Assembly (NCBI GenBank): GCA_016874755.1
Contig: VGTH01000047.1
Span: 1-42,644, forward strand
DNA: 42,644 nt
Direction of reading: 5' to 3'
DNA from: Deltaproteobacteria bacterium
GTDB lineage: Bacteria > Desulfobacterota > Binatia > UBA9968
The notes under the pieces are model-generated. The model was not told the DNA's origin and did no database searches. It was given only the letters and a program-made list of their open reading frames with translations. A program made the translations under genes and the position numbers. This document shows, one piece after another, positions 7,858 through 16,012 of the stretch. Positions within the stretch are counted from its first letter, which is position 1, and every line of letters starts with the position of its first letter.

Positions 7858-9129
7858 CTACTTTAATAATTTGTTGGCCAGAGCGACGGCGGGGCCTCTG
7901 ATTTTTTTCACCGACGATTCGAGATGCGTTTCCAAACGGAGATAATCATCGACGGTCATCACGTCCTTGCATCCCTGGATGCCGGCCTCTTTCAACCAAG
8001 TTGTGTTAACGTCGAGGCGGCGCGTGCCTTGGGTCATGGCCTTGCCGTAAAGCTCTTGCCCTTCTTTGCTCAATAACCAATTGACGAAAATTTTTGCCGC
8101 ATTGGGATGGGGCGGATTTTTCACCACCGTTACGACGCCGCTGCCATTGTTGGCATGTGCGCCTTCTTTAATGCGCGACACCGGCTTCACCGGCAGGCCC
8201 GCTTTGATAAACGGCACATAGGTATAGTGGCTCAAGCCCAGCGTGAACGCGAGCTTGCCCTTTGCCAACCCGTCGGCAAGCTGCCTGAGGTTTTGATTGA
8301 TCAGCAAATCCTGCTGCGCCAGCTTGGCGAGATATTCTTCGCCCTTGACCTTCCAGATAAATGACCAAGTATTCTGTCCCGAGCCAGGGTTGCGCGGATC
8401 GAGCAAACCGATGCGCCCTTTCCATTTGGGATTGAGCAAATCGTCGTAGGTGCGGGCCTCGTTCATGTCCGCTTGGCTTGAGTTATACCACCAGGTTTCA
8501 CTGGTGTAGCAGAGGAAGGCATAACTATAGCGTTCGGTACTGACGTTATCTTCCCAGATATGGCCGCCCCACCAGTATTTGGGATCTTTCACTTCCGGGA
8601 GAATCATATACTGCGTGAAATCCTCTGCCGCACCCGCCGCTATCATTGGCAGTGGCGTCGCGCCGCCGGCGACAAGCACGTCGTAGTAGCGCACGCCGGC
8701 ACTGTACTCGGTCAAAATGCGCGTGACGTTTTCAGGTCCGCGCGCGGCAAGCAGCTCGATCGAGATGCCAAATTTGTTTTTGAACTTTTCGCCGATCAGC
8801 GTGCGCAGCTCGGTGCTGGCGGGAATGCCGACGACCACGATGCCTTCTTTTCGTGCGGCGGCGAGAGTTTGTTCCCATTCGGTGGGAGACTGGGCGGCGA
8901 GCGTGAGCTGTGTAAAGAAAACAAAGCTGAGCGCGAGCACGACAACAAAAACCTTGTTCCTTCGGTTATCCGATCCGACCGACTTTCTTACTTCCTCTCC
9001 CTCTGGGAGAGGACTGAGGTGAGGGCACGCTTTGGCTGTGAATTTTCCGCTTCGAACAGCCCTCACCCTTACCCTCTCCCAGGGGGCGAGGGAATCGAAT
9101 CGGAAGTTCTGTATAAACTTCAAAACCAT
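7858..9129 (-). CDS. Extracellular solute-binding protein family 1 (Fe3+/polyamine-type SBP)
   Basis: A 423-aa periplasmic binding protein of the AfuA/FbpA-like (SBP family 1) type, with TEWEQTLAAARKEGIVVVGI, the ALADGLAKGKLAFTLGLSHY region and NPPHPNAAKIFVNWLLSKEGQ, which is characteristic of the family. The signal peptide is RRNKVFVVVLALSFVFFTQL. The frame extends 5' through a palindromic repeat (8993-9092) to the ATG at 9129, placing about 34 repeat-derived residues before the signal peptide; a GTG further in would give a short leader lacking basic residues. It starts 19 nt after the UbiD stop, so one operon is likely. Clearly related to the SBP at 10746-11975. Ligand unknown. Confidence 0.8.
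   Translation of the reverse strand: MVLKFIQNFRFDSLAPWERVRVRAVRSGKFTAKACPHLSPLPEGEEVRKSVGSDNRRNKVFVVVLALSFVFFTQLTLAAQSPTEWEQTLAAARKEGIVVVGIPASTELRTLIGEKFKNKFGISIELLAARGPENVTRILTEYSAGVRYYDVLVAGGATPLPMIAAGAAEDFTQYMILPEVKDPKYWWGGHIWEDNVSTERYSYAFLCYTSETWWYNSSQADMNEARTYDDLLNPKWKGRIGLLDPRNPGSGQNTWSFIWKVKGEEYLAKLAQQDLLINQNLRQLADGLAKGKLAFTLGLSHYTYVPFIKAGLPVKPVSRIKEGAHANNGSGVVTVVKNPPHPNAAKIFVNWLLSKEGQELYGKAMTQGTRRLDVNTTWLKEAGIQGCKDVMTVDDYLRLETHLESSVKKIRGPAVALANKLLK
8993..9092. repeat. Palindromic repeat inside the 5' part of an SBP gene
   Basis: The arms 8993-9024 (CCTCTCCCTCTGGGAGAGGA and onwards, to GAGGG) and 9060-9092 are imperfect reverse complements. This is the very common 'LSPLPEGE' intergenic repeat seen in many proteobacterial genomes (recalled, not searched). 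Here the reading frame stays open through it in front of the signal peptide of the SBP. Confidence 0.8.
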
Positions 9130-9147
9130 TTTCTTTGTATGGACCGG

Positions 9148-10602
9148 TTAAACTCCCGGAAACGGAATCACGCCGCGAAATTTCTTGATCACTTGCTCGC
9201 GCAGCTCGCGGCTAGAGCGGCTGACCTTCGGAAACCTATCTTTCCACTCAAATGGCCGCACCGCATAAACGATCGCCCGGCTGTTGGTGTGATCCTTCGA
9301 CTCGCGTTTGCTTGGCGGCATGCGCGGGTCGAGCGGCGTGCTCCAGGCGCCGTCGATCAGATCGATATTGGTCTTGGGATCGACCCGGGTCATCATCGCC
9401 CAGAGCACTTCTTTCATGTTGGTGACGTCGATGTCTTCGTCGACGATGACGACGTAGCGGCCGTTGCGTGCCGCGGCAGCGCAGCTCACCGCCGACAGGC
9501 CCGCTTGCTTGGCATGGCCGGCATATTTCTGTTCGATGGCAACCACGGTCATGTAAGGTGAATGATTGTAGACACCGACGACGTTTTGAACGCCGGCGGC
9601 TTCCAACTGATCCCAAAGTATCCCCGCCGTCGGATTGCCGTCGATCTTCATCGCGCCGGTCCACAGCGGCGCCTCCTCTTCAAGGATCGGATCGTTGCGG
9701 TGATAAATCGCTTGAACGCGGATCACAGGCTGCGCTTCGCCTGTACCGATGGTACCGCCGGAGTAGTAGCCAGGCCACTCGCCAAAGGGCCCTTCTGCCG
9801 CCGCCTGTTCGCTCGGCGGCGGGATTTCGCCTTCAAGCGCGATCTCCGCGCCAGCGGGAATCGGTAAGCCCGTCAGCGGCCCGCGAACATATTCCAGCGG
9901 CCTGCCTATGAGCCCGCCAGCAAGTTCCAGCTCGGATTTGCCGAAGGGAACTTTCGTGTGCGCCAGCGTGAACAACATCGGATCGGTGCTAAACGTGACA
10001 ACGACAGGGCAGCTCTTGCCCTGGGACCAATACTTGGCGCAAATCAGCCGCCCATCTTGACCCGGGCTCATCCAAAGCCCGAGAAGATTTTTGCTGTGCA
10101 GTTGAATCCGGTAGGTGCCGGCATTGATAAATCCACTGTCGGGATCGGCGTTGATCACGCAATCGCCGGTGCCGATGTAGCGCCCGCCGTCGCCGTGGTG
10201 GAAATGCGGGGCTGGGAATTTTAGAAGGTTAACCTTGTCACCTTGCATGACGTTTTCCATCAGCGGCGCGGACTTGATTTCTTTGGGCGCGATGGCTTTG
10301 CCCGATTTCATTTTGCGCGCCAACAAACGCACCACTTCAAGCTTGGTCTTGTCTGGAGGGATCCCGAAGGCCAGCGCCGTACGCTTGTAGTTGGCGAAGG
10401 CAAGGCTGACCAATCTGAACCCCGCGGGATAATCTTTGATCTTGTCAAAGATCAGCATCGGGCGCTCGTCGAGTTCCGCGGTCGCCTCGATCAGCGCGCC
10501 GATCTCGTTGCCCCAGTCGGCGTTTTCGATCAGGCGCCATTCAGCGACTTTCTTGGCTTCTTCGATGAAGCTGCGAAAGTCGGGGTAGGGAAGAGTTTCC
10601 AT
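9148..10602 (-). CDS. UbiD family (prenylated-FMN) decarboxylase
   Basis: A 484-aa UbiD-family protein, full length, reversibly decarboxylating aromatic or unsaturated acids with prenylated FMN. Visible family blocks are GDCVINADPDSGFINAGTYR (cofactor and metal region), the EGPFGEWPGYYSG motif with the conserved glutamates, and the C-terminal VIVDEDIDVTN and DPKTNIDLIDGAWSTPLDP. UbiX, the flavin prenyltransferase needed to mature the cofactor, is not in the window. It lies between two SBP genes on the same strand; the 143-nt gap upstream holds an inverted repeat. Substrate unknown, but a protocatechuate- or phthalate-type acid would suit the neighbouring oxygenases. Confidence 0.9.
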   Translation of the reverse strand: METLPYPDFRSFIEEAKKVAEWRLIENADWGNEIGALIEATAELDERPMLIFDKIKDYPAGFRLVSLAFANYKRTALAFGIPPDKTKLEVVRLLARKMKSGKAIAPKEIKSAPLMENVMQGDKVNLLKFPAPHFHHGDGGRYIGTGDCVINADPDSGFINAGTYRIQLHSKNLLGLWMSPGQDGRLICAKYWSQGKSCPVVVTFSTDPMLFTLAHTKVPFGKSELELAGGLIGRPLEYVRGPLTGLPIPAGAEIALEGEIPPPSEQAAAEGPFGEWPGYYSGGTIGTGEAQPVIRVQAIYHRNDPILEEEAPLWTGAMKIDGNPTAGILWDQLEAAGVQNVVGVYNHSPYMTVVAIEQKYAGHAKQAGLSAVSCAAAARNGRYVVIVDEDIDVTNMKEVLWAMMTRVDPKTNIDLIDGAWSTPLDPRMPPSKRESKDHTNSRAIVYAVRPFEWKDRFPKVSRSSRELREQVIKKFRGVIPFPGV

Positions 10603-10637
10603 GGCAGTGGTCCTACTTCATGGGGCTAATTCTTATC

Positions 10638-10734
10638 TCCACCCCCGCCTTGGCGGAGGACTAAGTTGGGGGCAACGTGGCGGCGTTGCATTGACGGCCC
10701 CCATCCCAACCTTTCCCCGAGGCGGGGGAAGGAG
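10638..10734. repeat. Palindromic intergenic repeat
   Basis: The arms CTCCACCCCCGCCTTGGCGG onward (10638-10672) and the complementary CCCGAGGCGGGGGAAGGAG region (10697-10734) pair around a 24-nt loop. It fills the gap between the SBP at 10746 and the UbiD gene. Its sequence differs from the other repeats nearby, so it is a separate family. Confidence 0.75.
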
Positions 10735-10745
10735 GCAATAGCACA

Positions 10746-11975
10746 TTATTGCAAAACACTCGCCGCAAATTTCTGCGCTTTCATCCGCACGTCGACACAC
10801 TTGTCTTCGAGATAATTCCGTTTCCGCTCATTATCCGCGACGCTCAGATAGTCCTTCGAGGCCTCGACCCCCTGTTTGGCCATCCATTTGGTGTCGACGT
10901 CTAAACGCCGCGTGCCGTGCAAGAGCACTCGGCTATAGATTTCCTGACCTTCTTTGCTGAGCAGCCAATTGACGAAAACTTTTGTCGCGTTTGGGTGGGG
11001 CGGATTCTTAACAATGGCGAGCGTGCCATAGCCATTGCTCGACGGGTTGCCTTCCACGGGATCAGGCAAATCTTTCAGGGGCAAACCCGATTTCACGAAC
11101 GGTTCGACTTGCGCCAAGCCAATGCCAAGTGTAATGGCGAGCTTTCCTTTCGCGAGCGACTCAGCGAGCTGGCGCAAGTTCTGAGTGACGAACAACTCCT
11201 GCGCCACGAGCTTCTTCAAAAACTCTTCACCTTTGCTCTCCCAGAGATAAGACCAAACAGATAAACCTGACCCTGCCACGCGCGGATCACTCAAACCAAT
11301 CTTGCCCTTCCATTTGGGATTCAAAAGGTCTTCCAGTGAACGGAACTCCTCCGGCTTCGCCAGGGTCGTGTTGATCCAATAGCCCTCCGTGCTTTTCGTC
11401 GCGATGAACGAGTAGAACAATTTCGAATTCGTCACATTGTCCATCCACACATGCCCGCCCCACCAATTCTTCGCGTCCTTCACCTCGGGTAGAATCATGT
11501 AAGGCTCGATCGGATCGAAGTGGCCCGACTTGATCAGCGGCACACCTGTGCACGAGCCGAAGATAAAAGAATCGAAGTAGCGCACCCCAGCCTTCGCTTC
11601 CGTCACGATACGATTAGCGATCTGCGGCCCGGTTGCCTGGAAGATTTCCATCTCGAAGCCGAAGCGATTCTTAAACGCCGGCTCTAGTTCTCTTCTCAGT
11701 TCTGCGCTCGGCGGCAAGCCAACGACGACTTTGCCTTCTTTCTTAGCCGCAGCGATGGTTTTGTCCCATTCCTGCTGCCAGTTGGATTGCGTCTGGGCCG
11801 ACGAATGTCCGCCACAAAGGGCAGAAACAATGATCAGGCAAACCACCGCGATCCGCTTCCCCCTTTGAAAAAGGGGGATTGAGGGGGATTTGAACTCTGC
11901 GCACAGGGGGAAATCCCCCCTTCCCCCCTTTTTCAAAGGGGCGACAGATAAAACTCCATGCAACATACTTCGCAT
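10746..11975 (-). CDS. Extracellular solute-binding protein family 1
   Basis: A 409-aa paralogue of the SBP at 7858-9129, sharing ILPEVKDAKNWWGGHVW, LNPKWKGKIGLSDPR, NLRQLAESLAKGKLAITLG and NPPHPNATKVFVNWLLSKEGQ. The signal peptide is RIAVVCLIIVSALCGG, cut near SSAQT. The frame runs 5' through a second, unrelated palindromic repeat (11859-11941) up to the ATG at 11975, as in its paralogue. It is followed by UbiD and preceded by a pseudogene ending 18 nt upstream. The ligand is unknown; duplication with a UbiD gene between the copies suggests related but different substrates. Confidence 0.8.
   Translation of the reverse strand: MRSMLHGVLSVAPLKKGGRGDFPLCAEFKSPSIPLFQRGKRIAVVCLIIVSALCGGHSSAQTQSNWQQEWDKTIAAAKKEGKVVVGLPPSAELRRELEPAFKNRFGFEMEIFQATGPQIANRIVTEAKAGVRYFDSFIFGSCTGVPLIKSGHFDPIEPYMILPEVKDAKNWWGGHVWMDNVTNSKLFYSFIATKSTEGYWINTTLAKPEEFRSLEDLLNPKWKGKIGLSDPRVAGSGLSVWSYLWESKGEEFLKKLVAQELFVTQNLRQLAESLAKGKLAITLGIGLAQVEPFVKSGLPLKDLPDPVEGNPSSNGYGTLAIVKNPPHPNATKVFVNWLLSKEGQEIYSRVLLHGTRRLDVDTKWMAKQGVEASKDYLSVADNERKRNYLEDKCVDVRMKAQKFAASVLQ
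11859..11941. repeat. Palindromic repeat inside the 5' part of an SBP gene
   Basis: Arms CCCCCTTTGAAAAAGGGGGA (from 11859) and CCCCCCTTTTTCAAAGGGG (to 11941) form a long inverted repeat. In the minus-strand frame it encodes APLKKGGRGDFPLC and SPSIPLFQRG, the familiar translation of a widespread intergenic repeat. It sits between MRSMLHGVLS and the hydrophobic core of the signal peptide. Confidence 0.8.
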
Positions 11976-11993
11976 CCTACTCGAGCCTCGCGC

Positions 11994-12760
11994 CTATTTA
12001 AACACCGCCTGCTTGTTTAAATAAAACTTGGTCATCGCGGCGCGATACTTGTCCGTGATGTCCTTGTAAAGGTTGACCGGCGCTTTGGCATCTTCTGGCA
12101 GCAGTGAAAAATATTTCGTGTCGCCGGTATCCTGTTCGAACTGTTTTTTGGCGGAGGCCAACAGCTCGCTAGACGTCAGCAAATCGAGCACCGACGCGGC
12201 GATCACTTTCGCGCCGACAACCGCGTCTTTGTGGCCGATGGACATGGCAGGCGTGACGCCCGCCGACCAATGATGCGCCTGGATGCCTGGCACCACTGAG
12301 GGGAAGCGCACCGTCGCAGAGGGCACCACCCAGGTGATGTCGCCGATGTCGTTGGACGAAGAGTTCTGCCGGCCCGCCACTCACGCGGTGAAAAAAGCGA
12401 TGGAGCAGTTCAAGCTCCCAGGCACCGTATTCCGGCGCTGGGGCAAAAAACATCGACGTTGTCGGCATGCCGAAGTGGACCGATGACGAACAGAAGTTTG
12501 CCAAGGATCTGCAGAAGTCGATGATCCAAAAAGAAGTGGGCCTGTCGGCCAAAGTGCTGCCGCTAGAGCCGCGCCGACAGCGGCAGCCGCCATCAAGTTG
12601 TGCCCTTCCATGTGACCCGGCGCGCCGTCAACGAGCGGCTTGCGCGGAATCGACCCGGGCGTTTGCGAGCCTTCCGGCAGCGCGTCCATTTCCGTCCCGA
12701 TCGCAATCACCGGCTTGCCGGAGCCCCAGGTCGCCCAAACATTTCCTTTCGATAAGAGAC
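11994..12760 (-). pseudogene. M20 family peptidase/AbgB-like amidohydrolase, rearranged
   Basis: Remains of a p-aminobenzoyl-glutamate hydrolase B-like (M20) metallohydrolase, normally about 450-500 aa. On the minus strand, 12752 to about 12565 encode the N-terminal part (VWATWGSGKPVIAIGTEMDA, then GAPGHMEGHN), and 12380-11994 encode the C-terminal part (SSSNDIGDITWVVP, VPGIQAHHWSAGV). Between them the homology is on the plus strand: HAVKKAMEQFKLPGT (12382-12426) and DVVGMPKWTDDEQKFAKDLQ with GLSAKVLPLE (about 12453-12568), with a frame change between. The middle 150 or so residues and the extreme N-terminus are missing. The gene cannot make a working enzyme. Either a real inversion plus deletions, or an assembly fault. 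Confidence 0.8.
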
Positions 12761-12869
12761 TGCTTCTACATAAAGAACCCGAGCTGCGCTTGTCAACCGG
12801 CGCCACCGCTCGCGCACGGATGGAAGTTCGTATGGGTCGATAGGTTCGCCGGCTTTGCTCCGGCTGCCA

Positions 12870-14210
12870 TCAATCGCACTCTGTGTTTGGCCCGCCGGTC
12901 CACCAAAGAATCTGTGCTTCCATCTCATCTTGTGAGGAGAAACGCGAAGCATCGTAGCAGCCCAGCGGATGGACGGCGGTGGCAATAGAGCAGCGGTTGC
13001 AGTGAGTGCAGGGTCGCTCGGGCTTGTCGAAATTCTGTTCAAAGAGCCGCAGCAGATTTGGGTTGGCGAGCAGCGGGCGCGCCATCGCGACGAGATCGCA
13101 CTGGCCATTGGCCAGTGCATGCTCGATGGTTGCCTTGTCTTGAAAGCCGCCATTGCCGATCACCGGCAATTTGAGCGTGTGCTTAAAGATCCGCGCATGC
13201 TCGGCGTTCACAGCCGGCACGTAGTCCCAACCGATGCTGAAGATCCGTTGCAACAACCAGCGCGGCAGAACATTCGCCATGATCGCGCGGAGATTTGCCT
13301 TGGTGCTCAAGTGCCGCGTCGAGTTGACATAGTGGCGCATCTCGTCGATGGGCCAACCTCCAGGGCTTTCTTTGGGATTGATGAACCCGAAACCGTTGCT
13401 GATGTGCAAGTAGTCGACGCCAAGCTGCGCCAACTCTTCACCGTAGTAAAGCGTCTCGTCGAGGGTGTTGCCCATCCAGTAGTCACGCAGCGGCCAAACC
13501 ACCGGCAGCCGGATATTCACCGGCAAATAGTTGTAGTCCAGCGCCGACAAACGCACACCGAAGAGAAAATCGTTGCCCACCGTGCGCCGCACGGCGTGCA
13601 CGATCTCCCGCAAAAACTGAAATCGCCTGGCCACCGAACCACCATATCTATCGGTGCGGCGATTGGTCGCTGGATTCAAGAACTGGTGAATGATGTAGCC
13701 TTTGGACGCGGTGATCTCGACGCCGTCGCAGCCGGCCTCGCGCACGCGCCGCGCCGCATCGGCAAAGTTCCGCACCGTCCGTTCGATCTCTTCGGTCGTC
13801 ATGGCGATACTGCGATTGCCGTAGCCGAAAAGAAAATCAAAGCCGCTCGATGCGGACTGGCAATCTTCCGCCTGCGGAAACAGGCTCGTCTGCGTATGGT
13901 AACCGGCATCGCCCAATTGCAGGATATAGCGGCAGTCGAGCGCCTGCACAGCGCGCACGACTTCGCCGATCGGCTTGATAAAACGGTCGTGCGAAAGCTT
14001 GGGATACTCCAACGGCGACCAGCGTTTGTCATCGACCGTAACGGTTGCAGAAATAATGCCGCCGACACCGCCTTCAGCGAAACGGGTCTCGAAACGCTTC
14101 CATGCCGGGTTCACCGTGCCATCATAGTAGCTGGTGCGACCGCCAATGGAGGAACGTAAGATACGATTTTTGAACGTGACGTTCTTGATCGTGAAAGGTT
14201 GGAAAATCAT
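12870..14210 (-). CDS. Old Yellow Enzyme family NADH:flavin oxidoreductase
   Basis: A 446-aa FMN-binding TIM-barrel ene-reductase. Visible blocks: IFQPFTIKNVTFKNRILRSS at the N-terminus, GCDGVEITASKGYIIHQFLNP with the NRRTDRYGGS active-site signature, LPVIGNGGF for phosphate binding, and CTHCNRC plus a cysteine 11 residues on, like the Fe-S motif of 2,4-dienoyl-CoA reductase-type members (one residue shorter in spacing than usual). The NADH-binding domain of the long forms is absent. The last residues after EMEAQIL do not look native and run into the rearranged pseudogene region, so the C-terminus is probably altered. It heads the minus-strand aromatic run. Confidence 0.85.
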   Translation of the reverse strand: MIFQPFTIKNVTFKNRILRSSIGGRTSYYDGTVNPAWKRFETRFAEGGVGGIISATVTVDDKRWSPLEYPKLSHDRFIKPIGEVVRAVQALDCRYILQLGDAGYHTQTSLFPQAEDCQSASSGFDFLFGYGNRSIAMTTEEIERTVRNFADAARRVREAGCDGVEITASKGYIIHQFLNPATNRRTDRYGGSVARRFQFLREIVHAVRRTVGNDFLFGVRLSALDYNYLPVNIRLPVVWPLRDYWMGNTLDETLYYGEELAQLGVDYLHISNGFGFINPKESPGGWPIDEMRHYVNSTRHLSTKANLRAIMANVLPRWLLQRIFSIGWDYVPAVNAEHARIFKHTLKLPVIGNGGFQDKATIEHALANGQCDLVAMARPLLANPNLLRLFEQNFDKPERPCTHCNRCSIATAVHPLGCYDASRFSSQDEMEAQILWWTGGPNTECD

Positions 14211-14275
14211 TCGGCCGCCCTACGGCTGGGTCTATGCTTCTTGATACCAGAAGTCGTTGAACTTACAATCCGTCG

Positions 14276-15613
14276 ATGATTTTCGAATGGATGAAAAAAG
14301 CCGGAGCCGCCAAGTCGATCGTTTTCGTCGCCTGCCTGACCGCCTACCTGATTGCGGCCTTTGTCTGGACAACGGTTCCGGTTCCTGACTACTCGCCCAG
14401 CACCCAGGTTTTGTTGGTTGCGCTGCTTTCAACCTTTTTTAATTTTTTCGTCGTTTTCTACCACTACACCCGTCCCGCCCATCCGAAATTCTTGATGCTG
14501 CCGCGACGGCGTCTCTCGCTGGTGTTGCACCTCATCGGTGGCAGCGTAGAGCTGGTCGCCGCCATCGCTGCCTACGCCACCGGCAGCCATGTGCTCGGGT
14601 TGATTGCCGCGTTGGCCGCGTTGTTGTTGCACACGCCGACCGCTATTTACCAGACGCCGATCGTCTTCGGTTCCAAAGCAGTGATGACACCGAGCTATAT
14701 TTTCGTCACGGCGCTGCATGCCTACTGCGCGTTTCATCTGCTCCAAAGTCCGAGCTCAACCTATTGGCTGATGAACACATACCTCGCGCTCAACACCTAT
14801 GTGTGGTGCCGAGTGTTTTTCGTCGCGCTGCGCCATCTTGGCTTGTTTCGCGATTCACTCTACACCGCGGCGATCACGCTCGCTCCCTTCGTGACCTACC
14901 CGGCGATCATGGGTCCCATCGGCCCGCTGCTGCATATAGGTTTCGTTTTGTTATTCACAGTGCTGGCACGTTGGCTGTTTCGCCCCAGCTCAGAACAATA
15001 CCGCAATCTTGCGCGCGAATACGGCCGCGCGACGGTGATCGATCCCGGAGCCAAATCGCTCTGGATGTCGAAGCGGCTTTACGCCGCGGGCGTGGCAGAT
15101 CCGACGCGCGTTGACCCGTGCGAAGAGACCTACGTCAGAAAGATTTTCGACCAGCTCGACACAGACCACGATGGCGTCCTCAGCGGCGAAGAAATCAAGA
15201 GCATCCTTGCCGACTGGGACATGCCCATCGACTCGGTGCAAGCTTTCTTACGTCAGTACTGCGACAACGGGCGCATCGACTTTAACACCTGCTACAAGAA
15301 ACTCTGGCGCATCGAGTCGATCCAGGATCGCCTGACCCAACCGCTCCAACCGGGCAAGAAATACTCGGAGCGCGAGCAAGCCGATTTTGTCTTCGATCAG
15401 GTCGACATCGATCGCAGCGGCTACCTGGAGGCGTTTGAGATTCGCATGCTCTTGATCGAATGGGGTCTACCCGAAAAAGAAGTTACCGGCTACGTGCGCC
15501 TCTTCGACATCAATCACGACAACCGCTTCTCCCGCGACGAGTTTTACCAACACTTTCGTGCCATCTGGCGCCACTGCTTTCACCAGATTCAAACCGGCCA
15601 GACGACGATGTGA
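14276..15613 (+). CDS. Membrane protein with three C-terminal EF-hands
   Basis: A 445-aa two-part protein. Residues 1 to about 245 contain some six or seven hydrophobic helices (AKSIVFVACLTAYLIAAFVW, TQVLLVALLSTFFNFFVV, and later GPLLHIGFVLLFTVLARWLF). The soluble C-terminal third has three canonical EF-hand loops: D-T-D-H-D-G-V-L-S-G-E-E (about 295-306), D-I-D-R-S-G-Y-L-E-A-F-E (about 377-388) and D-I-N-H-D-N-R-F-S-R-D-E (about 411-422). It should bind Ca2+ on one side of the membrane and affect the helical domain. I do not recognise the membrane domain. The start ATG at 14276 lacks a clear ribosome site. It is divergent from the OYE gene, 65 nt away. Confidence 0.8.
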   Translation: MIFEWMKKAGAAKSIVFVACLTAYLIAAFVWTTVPVPDYSPSTQVLLVALLSTFFNFFVVFYHYTRPAHPKFLMLPRRRLSLVLHLIGGSVELVAAIAAYATGSHVLGLIAALAALLLHTPTAIYQTPIVFGSKAVMTPSYIFVTALHAYCAFHLLQSPSSTYWLMNTYLALNTYVWCRVFFVALRHLGLFRDSLYTAAITLAPFVTYPAIMGPIGPLLHIGFVLLFTVLARWLFRPSSEQYRNLAREYGRATVIDPGAKSLWMSKRLYAAGVADPTRVDPCEETYVRKIFDQLDTDHDGVLSGEEIKSILADWDMPIDSVQAFLRQYCDNGRIDFNTCYKKLWRIESIQDRLTQPLQPGKKYSEREQADFVFDQVDIDRSGYLEAFEIRMLLIEWGLPEKEVTGYVRLFDINHDNRFSRDEFYQHFRAIWRHCFHQIQTGQTTM

Positions 15614-15660
15614 CGCTTGACAGGGCGGCGCCGAGCGATTGACGCGCTAGTTAATCTTTT

Positions 15661-15793
15661 GACGGAAGTCCGGTGCCGCGAGCTTGAGGGGAGGGGGTGT
15701 CCCCCGGGGAAGGGACACCCACGGGAAGTCGCAAGCTGGACAGAGGAGGTAAGCCCGGCTTGCGCTGGGGAAACACGGTCGGAAACGTTAACG
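15661..15793 (+). ncRNA. Probable group II intron 3' remnant (domain V/VI-like)
   Basis: GGAAGTCCGGTGC at 15664-15676 followed by a TTGAGGGGAGGGGG tract and a strong hairpin (GGGTGTCCC 15695-15703 with GGGACACCC 15712-15720) resembles the domain V to domain VI end of bacterial group II introns, as remembered. The 3' strand of the domain V stem is missing, so it would be a dead relic. The following 70 nt (AGTCGCAAGCTGGACAGAGG, GGTAAGCCCGG, TCGGAAACG) also look structured and intron-like. No reverse transcriptase ORF is present. It may instead be another structured RNA or a simple terminator of the EF-hand gene. Confidence 0.3.
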
Positions 15794-16012
15794 CATTCTA
15801 CCCATTGCGTATTGCAGTCTTTTCAACTCGCCTTCTAGGTACAAGTCCTTCAGTTGATGACGATCCAGATGTGCTTCGAGCGAATGAGCCGGGTAAATTT
15901 TGGTGCCGCACCGATGACAGACTGCCGCTGCAAAAATCTCGTTGTCAAAGTGAATGTCGCTGACCTGAAAATTGGTCGGCATCTCTAAATTGGTGGATAC
16001 TTCTGCTTCCAT
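15788..16012 (-). CDS. Small C2H2 zinc-finger protein
   Basis: A 74-aa protein with a classical zinc-finger spacing: C32-x2-C35-x12-H48-x3-H52 in VCHRCGTKIYPAHSLEAHLD followed by RH. It starts at an ATG with GAGGGA about 4 nt upstream, which supports real translation. The rest is acidic N-terminally and helical and basic C-terminally. Prokaryotic C2H2 proteins are DNA- or protein-binding regulators in the few known cases (Ros/MucR), but this one is shorter and not obviously Ros-like. Its neighbours give no hint of a target. Confidence 0.6.
   Translation of the reverse strand: MEAEVSTNLEMPTNFQVSDIHFDNEIFAAAVCHRCGTKIYPAHSLEAHLDRHQLKDLYLEGELKRLQYAMGRMR

Noticed and set aside
12969-14159. A 396-aa plus-strand open frame opposite the Old Yellow Enzyme gene
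   Set aside because: The minus strand encodes a full flavin oxidoreductase with all motifs; the plus-strand product shows no family features.
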